Source: Euglena gracilis | Taxonomy: Eukaryota > Euglenida > Euglenophyceae > Euglenales | Assembly (NCBI GenBank): GCA_039621445.1 | Contig: CP154956.1 | Coordinates: 61,440,362 to 61,504,361 of the forward strand | Direction: 5' to 3' | DNA length: 64,000 nucleotides | In this document: piece after piece, positions 1-10,700 of the stretch | Layout: each line of letters starts with the position of its first letter | How positions within the stretch are numbered: the first letter of the stretch is position 1 | The notes under the pieces: model-generated | The model's database searches: none | Seen by the model: the letters and a program-made list of their open reading frames with translations, nothing else | Told to the model about the DNA's origin: nothing | Made by a program: the position numbers and the translations under genes

Positions 1-370
1 TTAAACGCAGGGGGTCGAATCCCCCCCTCGTGAGGCCCTCCCCCCAACCCCCAAGGGGGGGCGAGTAGTTAAAGGCTGCCTTTGAAACATCCCTGAAGTT
101 AGAATTCAGCAGTCCAGAGGGCATTCCACTTGTGCTGCACCCCAACAGCAACAGGCCCTGCTGATAGATGCCTGAAACCGATGTTTTTTTTGGTGCACAT
201 TTGGTGACATTTGTGGAAAGATGCAACAACAACCAGGTGGTGTCCAAAATAACGTTCTTGTGCGTATCCTTTCACAAGTGACAGTGAGTGAGTGAATGCA
301 TGTGTGGGCGCATGCGTTCGTGCGTGCGCATGTTTGTTTTGAGTCGTGAGTGTGCACTGCACGTGGTCAG
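1..370. other. left edge, no gene recognised
   Basis: The first 75 bases are poly-C/poly-G blocks like those at the ends of the short repeat elements elsewhere, so this may be the right end of one cut by the window edge. From about 280 to 360 there is a GT/GC-rich tract that looks like intron. The CAG at 368-370 is the splice acceptor used for the first exon of the next gene. Confidence 0.4.
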
Positions 371-3300
371 ACCAAGAAGGAGCGGTACGAGGAGAACATC
401 GTGCTGTTCAAGGTGCTGTCGCACCACCCCAGCAAAGGGAAGAGCTATGACACGCTACAGCTCGACCTGGCGAAGTTCGCGCGCTGCACTGCACCAGCGG
501 AGACCGTGCTGGCGGGGGCCAAATGCTCCCTCGCCCTCTCCATCCGTCCGGCAGTGATGGACGCCGCGGCCGCCAACGGTGTGCAGTGGCTGGGTCCTGG
601 GGTGGGTTTTGGTTGGGAGGCGGCGGGCTGGGGTCGGGTTTGGAGTTGGGGTTGGGTTTGAAAACCTTGGTCCTGGCCAGTGTCCTCCCCAATACCAGTC
701 TCCTTTGGGTTTACACTGCACTTTTGTTTCCATTTTGTTTATCTCCTCCTCCCATCGTCCCAATCGTCTACAGAGGTCGGCAGGAACGCTTCGCTTCTCC
801 ATTCCAGTGACGAGGGCTCTGCCCAGGGGATTTGCAAACACTCGAGACGTTCCCGTGTTTTGATTGCTGGATTTTGTAATGTTGCTGAGCCCCCCCCCCC
901 CTGACAGCATGTGTGGAGGTGAGCCCAGTGAGGCCGGCTGGCCCACCCCCTGCCTCCCACACACATCCCCCGAGCGGCACCTCGACAGCCCGCCGGCTCA
1001 GCATCGAGTCCGTCCGCGGGGAGCTGCGCACGGCGCGTCAGAGCCTCAGCCAGATGCGGGCCGCGCCGCGGCTGGAGGTGACACCGCAGATGATCCAGGC
1101 GAAGGAGGCGGAGATTGGGGCCCTGCAGGAGGTGCGTGGCCAGGGGTTGACACCCGATGTGCCGTAAGTATGGTTATGCCGGAGCCAATGCGTGTGCGAG
1201 GCACCTGACCAATAGCATCAGCCCTGATTTCAACCTTCTATTGGCGGTTTCCCCTCCTACCCATTGGGCTGCCCTTTGGGCTTCTTGGCCGAGAGCAGCT
1301 GGAATCCAATGTCTGAAATGAAATGAATATGAAAAATTTTCGTCGTGGCAGGTTTTCGGCTGTGGAGTGCACTGCAATGCCGAATACCGAAAGCTAAATT
1401 GACAGGAATTTAAATCTGTTGATGGGGGCGAAAGGTTGCTGGGTGGATGGACCCCCTCCTGGGTCCTGGGTGTGTGGGTGGGTGGGTGTGTAGGTGGGTT
1501 TTCCTGCTTCAATGCCAACTGCTAGGGAATGATTCAGCAAAAGCAAAACAAAACATCAGCAAATAACCTCCTTAAATTGTATTGTGTATCCTCAGAAATT
1601 GTGTCAATTGTTCATCTTGCCAAAAAGGCATTGGTCTCTGACCCACCCAACACGCAGCTGGTGGACCTGTCTTCCCCCCCCCCCCCGGCAGGAACTGGAC
1701 CGGCTGCTGGAGGTGGAAGAGGCGAAGCGCCGGCGGGAACAGGAGGCAGCAGACCTGAAGGCAGAGCTGGACCGGACGCTGAGCAGCGATGAGGTGGCGG
1801 CAGAGGCCCTAAGGCAGCGTGAGCAAGAGAAAGCTCTGGAGGTGTGTGGGTGTATGTGTGGGGAGGGACGTGCCGCAGGATGATGCTCGAGATCGAATGT
1901 TTGTGCTCCAGCGTCCTCCAACCTTTTTAAGCTTGAATGGCGTTTGAGGGTGCTGGTGAGCATATGATTCACAGGACCAGTTCCAGCTCCATGACCAGGA
2001 CAAGTTCAGAAGTTGTTTTTGGGGCCCCGCGGACAGTTGCCTGTGAAAGAACTTGCACAAAATTCGTTGTGCAATTGTGTCATTGTGCAACGTTAAACCC
2101 CCCCCAAATATAAGACACCCCTCACTATAAGGCACCCCCCAAATATAAGACACCTTTTGGGGATTTTCGGGCCGACACCCAAATATAAGACACCCCCAAA
2201 TATAAGACACCCCTGGGCCGGCACCTACTTCTCCAAATATAAGACACCCCCCATGAAAGGCCTTCCACAAGGCGCGATGAAAGCAACCAATGCACGTCCA
2301 GTCTACTGCTTTTGGGTGAAGCAACTGCTTTTTGGGTGTAGCAGATCAAGGTTGAGAATCTATTATTTTGAACAGCAAGAAAGCGACCAATCTGCAAGTG
2401 GTGATGAATGACGTTCAGACAAATGTGCCAGTGTTTCTATTTTCCAATTTCTAGAAAATGAGGCAGTCCATTGTGCCAAGTTCATCACCACTTGCAGATT
2501 GGTCGCTTTCAGCATACACACTCTCCAAAGCGTCGGAAGACGACACGTCAGACATGAAGAAAACCCTAGAAATGAAGGTACGAGGACATTAGCACAACAA
2601 CATACATGCTGGAAAAGTGTCCAAATATAAGACACCCCGCAGTCATCCGCCTGAGACCCAAATATAAGACACCCCCCAAATATAAGACACCCTTTGGCGA
2701 AATTGGTCGACACCCAAATATAAGACACTGGTGTCTTATATTTGGGGGGGGGTACGTTAAATTGTTAATTGATAGCATTATTCTCATCTTGACTCTCAGC
2801 AGTCTGATCCATAAATATTTAATGAACCTTTTCCCCATAAAAGTAATTGGAGGCTCCCAGTTGCACGGTTTGTTTCTTCTTATCCATTTTTTAATGTATT
2901 GCAAATCTTGCAAAATGTTGAAATTGTATTTATTGGTTGTTCTGCAATCTTCTGTTGGAAGGGAGGCATGACTTTGGTTTCCAGTTGAAGTCAACCCTAG
3001 AGTGATATCTTTCCATCGCATTCCGGCCTTTCCACCCCATTCCTCACAGGGGTGGAAAGTTTTTTTTAGTCGTGGACCCCCGGGGGGGGGGGTAGGGTGG
3101 GTGGGTCCGGCCGAGCCCCCGGGGGGGGGGGGGGGGGGAGGGGGGGGGATATACTTTTCAGTGCCGCAGGCGCCGAAAAAATGCTATTTTTAGCACTTTT
3201 CGCGATTTTCGGCCATTTTTTTTGTGGGTCCCCCGGGACCCCCCCCCCCCGGGGGGGGCCCCCAGGGGGGGGGTGGGTGGGGGGGGGGACCCCCCGGTCT

Positions 3301-4120
3301 TAAAAAAAAACCCTGATTCCTCATTCCCAGCATGAGGTGTCGCAGGCGGAGCGTGACCTGAAACACACCGGTGCTTTGCTCCCCCCCACGTTCACCTGCC
3401 CTGCTCCCATTCCATTGTATGCCTGACAGCTTCGGGCATTCTTCCTGTCCCCTGAAGAACGCTTCAAAACTGGAGAGGAATGAATGTCCAATCAGGGTGC
3501 ATCAGCCAGGTCGGGGAGGGGTCTGGGGGCAGCTAAAGCCAAAACGTTAATTTTCTTGAGTGGGTTGTGGGGGGTCTGGGTGTAGAATCAAGTAAAAACT
3601 TTTTTTGAGAGGAATGTGGTGTGAAAAAAAATTTTAGGGTGGGGTGAGTGGAAAAGCAAATAGAATTGCCGGAGGGGGTAGCAACCTTTTTTAAATTTTC
3701 CGGCCTCTGAGCTGCCCCCCGGGGATCGTTAAAAAACGCCCTGCCCCCCCAAAAAATTTAGCCCCCCCCCCAAAAATAAAATTTTCTTTTACCTCCCCCA
3801 CACACCCCACAAAAAACAAAATATTTTTTGTTTTCCCCCGGCACACCATAAGGTCCCCCTTGCTGGAGTGAACACCCAACGCTCCAGAGTCAGACCGGAA
3901 GAGCACCCGCCTGGCCCCTGAGGCCGCCATGGCTGAGACCCGTGCGGCCCACGACGCCAAGCTGGGGGAGCTGCGGGGGTTGGTGGCCGCCCGGAGGCAG
4001 GCAGGGCCGGCGGATGCGAAGGTCAACCAGATCGAGGCGCTGGAGCGGGAGCTGGCGGAGCTGGAGGCGGCGCGGCCGCCCCCCGAGGACGCGAAGACGT
4101 GCAGCTGTGCCATCGCCTGA
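371..4120 (+). CDS. coiled-coil protein with C-terminal CaaX-like box (5 exons, 5' end not found)
   Basis: Five exons join in frame: 371-578, 989-1131, 1692-1841, 3331-3370 and 3888-4120. All four introns have GT-AG ends and matching phases. The first exon begins TKKERYEENIVLFK and I do not recognise its family; a start codon may lie further upstream. From exon 2 on the protein is charged and alanine-rich with heptad-like spacing (for example LDRLLEVEEAKRRRE and NQIEALERELAELE), so a long coiled coil is predicted. It ends KTCSCAIA-stop. CAIA fits the CaaX prenylation pattern, with a second cysteine two residues upstream, which suggests membrane attachment. Exon 5 alone could be read as a short ORF from the ATG at 3929, but its upstream half joins in frame to exon 4. 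Coding capacity is seen directly; prenylation is inferred from the motif. No enzymatic motif is visible. Confidence 0.72.
2098..2753. mobile_element. non-autonomous element with long inverted ends and 8-bp target duplication
   Basis: The ends are inverted copies of a run of C, then AAATATAAGACACC. They are flanked on both sides by ACGTTAAA (2090-2097 and 2754-2761), a perfect 8-bp duplication. Further copies of the AAATATAAGACACC unit occur inside at both ends. There is no coding potential. It lies in the GT-AG intron between exons 3 and 4 of the coiled-coil gene. Confidence 0.85.
3047..3315. mobile_element. CAGG...CCTG element with perfect 8-bp target duplication
   Basis: The element starts CAGGGGTGGAAAG followed by a T run and TAGTC, and ends with an A run and CCCTG. 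It is flanked by ATTCCTCA at 3039-3046 and 3316-3323. Inside are G/C homopolymer blocks and the 'GGCGCCGAAAA ... TTTTTAGCACTTTTCG' core shared by many other elements here. Its ends are the same as those of the nonconventional introns, but it sits inside an ordinary intron just before exon 4 of the coiled-coil gene. Confidence 0.85.
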
Positions 4121-5128
4121 ACCCCCTCGGTCACCGGGCCGGGCAGAGGCCAGCCCCGTCCCCCTCGAGGCAGGGCTCCACCCAACCCAATGTCGACGAC
4201 CTGACCCCATGCTCCCACACCTCCCTTTAAACCCGCACATTCCCCCTTACCCTCTGCTGTGGTCGTCCACCGTCACTCATCAGTCCTTCCTCAGCTGCGC
4301 TGCATTTTCCTGTTTTCTGAGCTCCTTCCTACATCGCCACACGCTGCGTACCAACCAGGCTCGCTGAAAACTCAAAGGTTTCCGAACTGGAATCAAATTG
4401 CTTTTATTTTCCAAGTTCCTCCCAAAGATCCCAAAGCTCCCAAAATTCTCGGACCCTTTTTGACGCCCACCAGCCGTTGTCCAGCCCTTACATCCAAGGG
4501 TGCTCTTTAAGGGGTGGCAGTCCTCAACAGAAAAGCTTCCGGTCCATTATGGACCGACCTGGGCCTCTAACATTTTAGGTTGGGTGCAGCGACCAAAATG
4601 TTGAAATTGATTCCCCCCCCCCCCGAAGTCCGCCTGTTTTGCCAAAATATGGCCATTTTTTCCGGCCATTTTTTCCTTCGGATCTTTCATTGAATGTGCA
4701 GGGACGGAATTGTTTATTTAGGGACCGCCCTGCCGAGGAGACAGTCAAATGAATAAATGCTTGTTTCAGCATCATTTCAAAGGAATCACAGTTTCATCCT
4801 CTCTGGGCAATGGCTGATTTGATGTCAGTTCTGTCAGCCTGTTTGATGCAAGCCCATCTTTATCCCCCTCTCCCGTGTCCCTTGTATGTGTGCTCCTTCA
4901 GGCTGTTTTTTTTTTCGTTTTCCATCTCAGGTGAGTCAGCCCAGTGGAAAAAAGCAGCCTGCTCCCCTTTGTTGTGCTTGCGACTCCTTTCCAGTTGGAG
5001 ACACACCGCATTCATCGCCCTCTGGGGACGGAAAGCACCCTTTTTCACAATGTCACTGAAATGTCACGCCAAACCATGCGTCGGTGTGCCCCCTGGGGCC
5101 CTTCTCTCCCCCGCCATCCCCCCATCAG

Positions 5129-5275
5129 GACGTGGCCCCCGTTCCGGCTGCCATTCCGGTGGAGTTGCCGCACTGCCTCTGTGGGCTGCACTGTGAGTCT
5201 CACTGCAGCTCACTGCCCCTTCCCCCCAACACAGTACCGCCGTCAGAGCAACCTGTGCGGGGCTTACGCCCTCCT
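5129..5275 (+). CDS. weak exon candidate(s), cysteine-rich
   Basis: After an acceptor-like CAG at 5126-5128 the sequence reads DVAPVPAAIPVELPHCLCGLHC, with GC-ending codons typical of the exons here. A GTGAGT donor follows. After a second CAG near 5233 a short frame reads YRRQSNLCGAYAL. The phases can be joined in more than one way and no partner exons were found on either side. The HCLCGLHC cluster could be part of a zinc-binding motif, but nothing identifies a family. Confidence 0.25.
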
Positions 5276-6554
5276 TCCTTCTCCCTGAATGTTCCGTTCA
5301 CTGCAGGTGTAAGTCAACCCTGTCCCCAAACGTGCCTTGCTGCCCATCACAGTCAACGTTTCTTGTCATGGGGTCGCCTGTGTTCTGCCCCGGGCTGTTC
5401 GGGATTCCTGGAAGCCGTATGGGTGGTGGGGTTTGGGGTGGGGGGGTCGACCCTCTGACCTCCATCCAGGTGGGGGAGAGGCACCAATTTTTCCGACCAG
5501 GTCAAAATTTTCCTTCGGCGCAGTTGGGGCCCCTCCAGGGGGGGGGGGACACCCCCCCCCATACAGAGGTCCAGGTGACCGATTTTTGGCCTGGCACAAA
5601 GCGCCAGGCTGAACGACCCCACCCCCAGCCGACACCGAATTCAAAGAAGCAACTTCTTCCTTATTTGCGATCAGAATTCTGAAGGAAGTGTTCCAATTTT
5701 TTCAACCTGGAAAATGTTGTTTTCTTCAAAGGAAAAAGATGTGAAATTTCTCAAAAAATTGCTATGTATACAAGAATAGTAAACAAGTCCCAGGTAGCGA
5801 GTACAGAGGGAAGGCTGTGGAGGATATATTCCCATGGCGACCCCGGGGGGGGGGGGGGGTCATCTTCCACTTCAAAAAATCAGTCAGTAATTTTTTTGAA
5901 AACCATTAACCCATGGATCGGTCATTCTGGCCCTGGCCAAGTATGACCTGAAAGCAATAAGTTTGACCATTTTTTTTCCAAAAAATATATTTTCTGGTGC
6001 CTTCCGCGCTTGCGGCCGGTTCTGGCGTAAGCAATGGTGTGTCTAGGAAATTGTCTTGCCTCCTTACTTCCTCATAAAGACATGTCTCCAACCTCTGTAC
6101 TGGGCGACTTGTCCCCGGGGGGGGAGGCTGGCTTCTGGTGCCTGGTGCTGATCTTCTTGGGCAGTTGCAGAGGCATAATCATGCAAATAGTTCTCCCCAA
6201 TCAAGAAAAAAATCGTCCCCGTTATTAATTTCGGCTCCTCGGGGGCTGCGGGTTTATAGTATGGGAGTGTTTCTATTTATGTTTCTTCTTTGTTTTCTTT
6301 GCTTTCACGGGGGGGATCATTATTTGGCTAGCCGAAGTTAGGCATCAGAGAGGGGGTTATTTGGGGGGTCAAACAACAAAGAACGATCGAAATGGCCTCC
6401 ACTTTTTTTTTTACCTCAGGCCTGGTTCGGTCTGGTCCGGTTTGGTCGGCCTGTTTTGACCTGGTTTCATTGGTCTCCCTAATATGGGTGAGTTAGTTCA
6501 GCAAACTGTAAGCTGAAATCGACCCCTCAGAATAGGACCAATTTGACAAATAAG

Positions 6555-6657
6555 AAGGAGGAGGAGGAGGAGGAGGAGGAGGAGGAGGAGGAGGAGGAGG
6601 AGGAGGAGGAGGAGGAGGAGGAGGAGGAGGAGGAGGAGGAGGAGGAGGAGGAGGAGG
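6555..6657. repeat. (GAG)n microsatellite
   Basis: About 34 uninterrupted GAG units, with GGGG at the right end. The polyglutamate, polyserine and polyleucine frames it creates are artefacts. It lies in non-coding DNA between genes. Confidence 0.95.
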
Positions 6658-7259
6658 GGGGGGGGAGAAAAAGACATGGCGCTTCGATAAATGTTGTGTG
6701 GCATCTGTGGCTGTCGTGTGGCTGTGGAAGGTGGGTCCCCCCCACTAGTCCTTCCCCCAAAAAGACGTGCCCACGGAGTGATGAGTCGGAGGGTTCAGCC
6801 ATCCATCAGCTTTTTTCCAGCCAGAATTTTCCAGCCCTAGACCCTTCTTCAACCCATCGATAAATCTTAATACATGCCCATCCAGCAGCTAGATTGATCC
6901 TTAGCCTCGGTGGGTGCTAAATTGGCCTGAAATGGGGCGAAAATGGGCTCCCAGCTCAAATTTCGAGTCTCGAAGTATATATTTTTGGCATATTTTGCTG
7001 ATTTTTTGTATTTTTTTTTCCAGTTTGGATTTTGCATACCATCGTTCAACCCAAATTTCTCAACCTCAGTTTATTCCTCCTCCGAGGGGGCATATTCCCT
7101 CCCTCCTCCCTCCTGTCTTTTAAAAATATCTGGCTTATTGCTGTTGAACTGGTTTTGAACCTGCTCGGGCCATCCATTTTGGAAGTGGTGCCAGTTGCAC
7201 AGACATGCGCCACCCACAAGATTTCCCCCGAACAGTGACCGTGACCCATCGATCCAAAA

Positions 7260-7708
7260 CAGGCTTCTGCTTAAGGGATTGCAGTACCCCCCCTGGGGGG
7301 GCTGGACTGCAGCTAGTCCAAATTTGGCTAGTGGGTTTTCTAGCAGACCCCCCCCCGGGGGGGGTCTGCTAGCAGGGCTAGCAAGTGGAAATTTTTTTCC
7401 AGTGACCGGCGCGAAGCGCCGGAAATTTTTTGGGGGACCCCCAAAAATGGCCAAGAATGCCCGTTTCTGGCCATTTTTGGGAATTTTTGGAACAAAATCA
7501 GCCAAATATTTATTAAAACCCTCATTTCCACCTCGGCGCACAGCGCCGGAGGAAAAATTTTCTTCCAGTTGGGGGGACCCCCGGAGCCCCCCCCCCCCCC
7601 CCCCCCCCGGGGGTCTAGCTAGTCCATTTTTTCCAGTGTCCAGCCAGTACCCCCCCCCCCCCGATTGGCTCGCCAGTACCCCCCCCGGGGTCCTTAAGCA
7701 AAAGCCTG
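7260..7708. mobile_element. CAGG...CCTG element, perfect 8-bp target duplication
   Basis: The left end CAGGCTTCTGCTTAAGG and right end CCTTAAGCAAAAGCCTG are inverted repeats. The flanks are ATCCAAAA at 7252-7259 and 7709-7716. Inside are G/C blocks, the GCGCGAAGCGCCGGAAATTTTTT hairpin core and AAAATGGCC-type filler. No ORF of its own. It lies about 75 bp upstream of the FHA-gene ATG; the right-hand target copy is 68 bp from that ATG. Confidence 0.88.
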
Positions 7709-7783
7709 ATCCAAAACCTCGCCGTGCACCCCTCCCCCAGGCGTTGCTCTCCACCCCCCCCCCCCCCATATCTGCCGCAGTTG

Positions 7784-10700
7784 ATGCCCTTCCAATTGGT
7801 CCGTTCCGACGGGCGGCCGGTCCCCGTCGACCCCGCCGGCCTCACCCTCGGCCGCCGGGACCTCCCCCAGGCAGGGCGGGGCAGGGCCGGCCGCACCAAA
7901 CGTCCCTGCCGTTGCGTTGCCGTTGCCGTTGCCGCCCACACCATTGATTCACTTAACACCGGTGTGACCACCTCCCATGGGGGTGGGTGGGTTTTTGAGA
8001 GTGGGTGGGTGGGTCGTGGTTGCTGGACCCTCCCCCCCAGGGTGTGGTGCGCCATGGGTCAGAGTTTGGCCCGGCCAAAGGCCGGGCCGGAAAACTTTTC
8101 AAGGGTTTTCGGCCGATTTCGGCTGGATTGTGGGTGGGTGGGTGGGTGGGTGGGTTCGGGGGGCATGGGTGGGGGATTTTGGAAAAAAAAAAGTGGGGGT
8201 TTGGACCCGGGTCAAGTGCCCCCCCCCCGGGGGGTCACTGAGTAAATCTATGGCCCACAGCCAGCCAGACTGGCCGGAGCCCCTGAATCCCACCCCTGCC
8301 CAGCACTGCCCTGGCCCGGGCCCGACAAGCGCTGCAGCAGTGTGCAGGTCCGAGTCGTGCCGCACTCTGCCGGGGTGGAGGTGACCACCGTGGGGCACAA
8401 CCCGTGCCTCGTGCGGGGGACTGATGGCATGGAACACGTCTGCCCAGGGGGAAGCTGGGGTGCTGTGCCAGGCGGCAAGAGTTACAAAACCTTGAGCTGT
8501 GTGCTCGCATGACTAAAACTCCCAAAGTGCCAGAATGGAGGGGCATTATTTGGTGTTTTTGGGGGATGCCTCTCACAGCCCTAGGTTTTTTGCAGAACCA
8601 TTTTTTCTGCTTAAATATCAACGCCCACAGATGGAAGGATGCGAAAACGGGTCGTTGAACATGGGATTTGTTTGCAAGAATCTTTAAAATACCCCCCCCC
8701 CCCGAGTAGTAACCCTCCCCTCCCCCCTTTGAGTTTTGGTCATTTGTCCAAATGATAGACCCAACAGAGCTATTATTTGGCGATTCAACTGGAGAGGACC
8801 CCCGGGTCCAGTCAGCCAGCATTGTTTTCCAGCCAACAGCTCAAAGCCAGGCTCCGGGGGGGGGGGGGGGGGCAAGGTCTGCTAAAATTGATTGTGTCCG
8901 CCTGAAATTTTCTTTCAATTTGAACATTTTGAAGGAAGTCGCCAAAACTGTCATGGGTTTGAGGATTCGGGTGCTTTTGCAGGTTTTGGTGCTGATCAGC
9001 AACGGGTCCAGCAAGCACCTTTAGCTGACCTCTCCCCGGACACCTCCTCCCGTCTTCTGTTCGGGCCCTGCAGGGAAAGGATGCCAAATTGAATTGTGCG
9101 GGTGTTTTGCACATTCTCCCCAACCTTGAAGCCCCCTGCACGCTACGCCCCGGGAAGTCCCATGTGCTGCATGAGGGCGACATCCTCCAGCTGTTGCGAT
9201 TCGTAGGGGAGACCGAGTTCCGCGTGGTTGGGTGTGTTCTGTCCTTACAATGTGTGCGATCCTTGTCCTGCAGCTGTCAGCGTCCGCAAAGTAAAGTGCT
9301 CCAGACACTGGCTGGGTTGAAGCATCAGACCAAGAAGTGAAGTTGGGGCCAGCCTGGCGAAGTTCTCAAAAAATTACCCGGAAAAAAAATGCAAATCAGG
9401 CAAAGCGGCGTAAATTTCGGAAAATAGTGGTCAAAAATGGCCAAAAAAAATATTTGCATTTTTCAGCCAATCAGGCTGGATTTGGACTTTTTTTTGCATG
9501 AAAAGAATTGGCCAATAATTAAACTCGGATTTTTTATTTATTATTTGGAATGAATAAAGGAAAAGAGAAGGCGAAGGCCTCGGGGAGAGGTAACAGCCCA
9601 GCTGGGACCTTCTGGCTGGAAAAGGATGGGTGTTATGACTCATACAAAAAAAAGGCAACAAAATGTTTTTAAAAAATCCAGAATGCGAAATACAAACAGT
9701 AATCCAAAACAATTTGAAAATAACTGAAATGAAAAAAAAAAGAGAAAACAAGTCGAAAGCAGGAGGAAAAAAAAAGAAAACACGTGAAAATCTGCATGAA
9801 TTATTTCTTGGCTTCTTATGAGCAAACGGCTTGGAGAAAACCAAAACAGAATATCTCTGGGCACAAAATAGCAATGAACAACTGAACCTCCACTATTTCA
9901 GGCAGACTCTAAAGCAGGCACCTTGCTGTGTGCCGCCACAATCTGTGTACACATAAATGGCAGCCTTTTGCTTGTAGCCCCCCCCCCCTGGGGGTTCCAC
10001 TAATAACACATGGGGGCAGGATTTCACTCCTTCTGGGAAAGTGCCCTAAGCTGGTCTGTCTCGCCATTTTCACTTTCGGAAAGGGTGCCGGGTTGTTTTA
10101 ATTTTAAGGAACACGGTTAGGGTTACGATTGGCTTAAGGGAATTGAAAAAAAATGGCCAAATTATGCTCCATTTAAGCTGCAATTAGGCTGAACTATAGG
10201 CCAAAACCACAGGACCATTCACTTGCTTTGCTGCTCACCCCTTTGCAAACATGACTTTAACTCTTTCCAAGTTCCAGCTACCTTTGATGGCCGAGGGCAG
10301 GGTTTGTTCAAGCCAGAGGTGACCCCACCCCTGCGGGGTCCAGTCAGTGCAGTTGTGATGCAAAAAGTCCACAGACGTTGCATGCTTGATCTTTTGCAAG
10401 CATAAGCAGTGCTTTGGAAGGAGAAAGCATTCCCATCACACTCCAGCTGTGCGCAATTGCGCACACCAACCACCCAAAATCCCGTCGCTGTTTGTGGGAC
10501 AGGTCCAGGGAATACCACAGTTTCATCGCATTCAGTTTCCATCTCCAAACACGCTGACATAAAAGTCTCTTTGGTTGGTTTTTAAAGTGGCTGGTGTGCG
10601 CAAACGCCCACATGGTCCATTTGCACAATTGCGCACACCAACATCACTTTGTTGTTGTGTGGGGTGCCATACAATCACTTAGTCACTGGCGGACCCCCCC

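Larger units (their letters stand above)
4121..7259. other. mostly non-coding stretch
   Basis: Downstream of the CaaX gene the sequence is low in coding signal. A TTTTATT motif occurs near 4404. Around 4570-4760 there is a copy of a dispersed sequence (GGCCATTTTTTCC ... TTTCATTGAATGTGC) also found near 23140-23210 and 27260-27330. A G/C-block repeat lies at about 5415-5640. One weak exon candidate at 5129-5275 and a GAG microsatellite are listed separately. Confidence 0.5.

Noticed and set aside
2090-2761. CRISPR-like array of AAATATAAGACACC repeats
   Set aside because: The repeats are inverted at the two ends, spacing is irregular and the block is flanked by an 8-bp duplication; it is a transposon-like element in a eukaryotic intron.
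6498-6863. Open frames of poly-Glu, poly-Ser and poly-Leu
   Set aside because: They are the three-phase readings of one (GAG)n microsatellite.
9240-9340. Short last exon of the FHA gene ending QTKK
   Set aside because: Kept only as an alternative; the phase-2 donor near 9237 joins cleanly to the Ser-rich exon at 11210.
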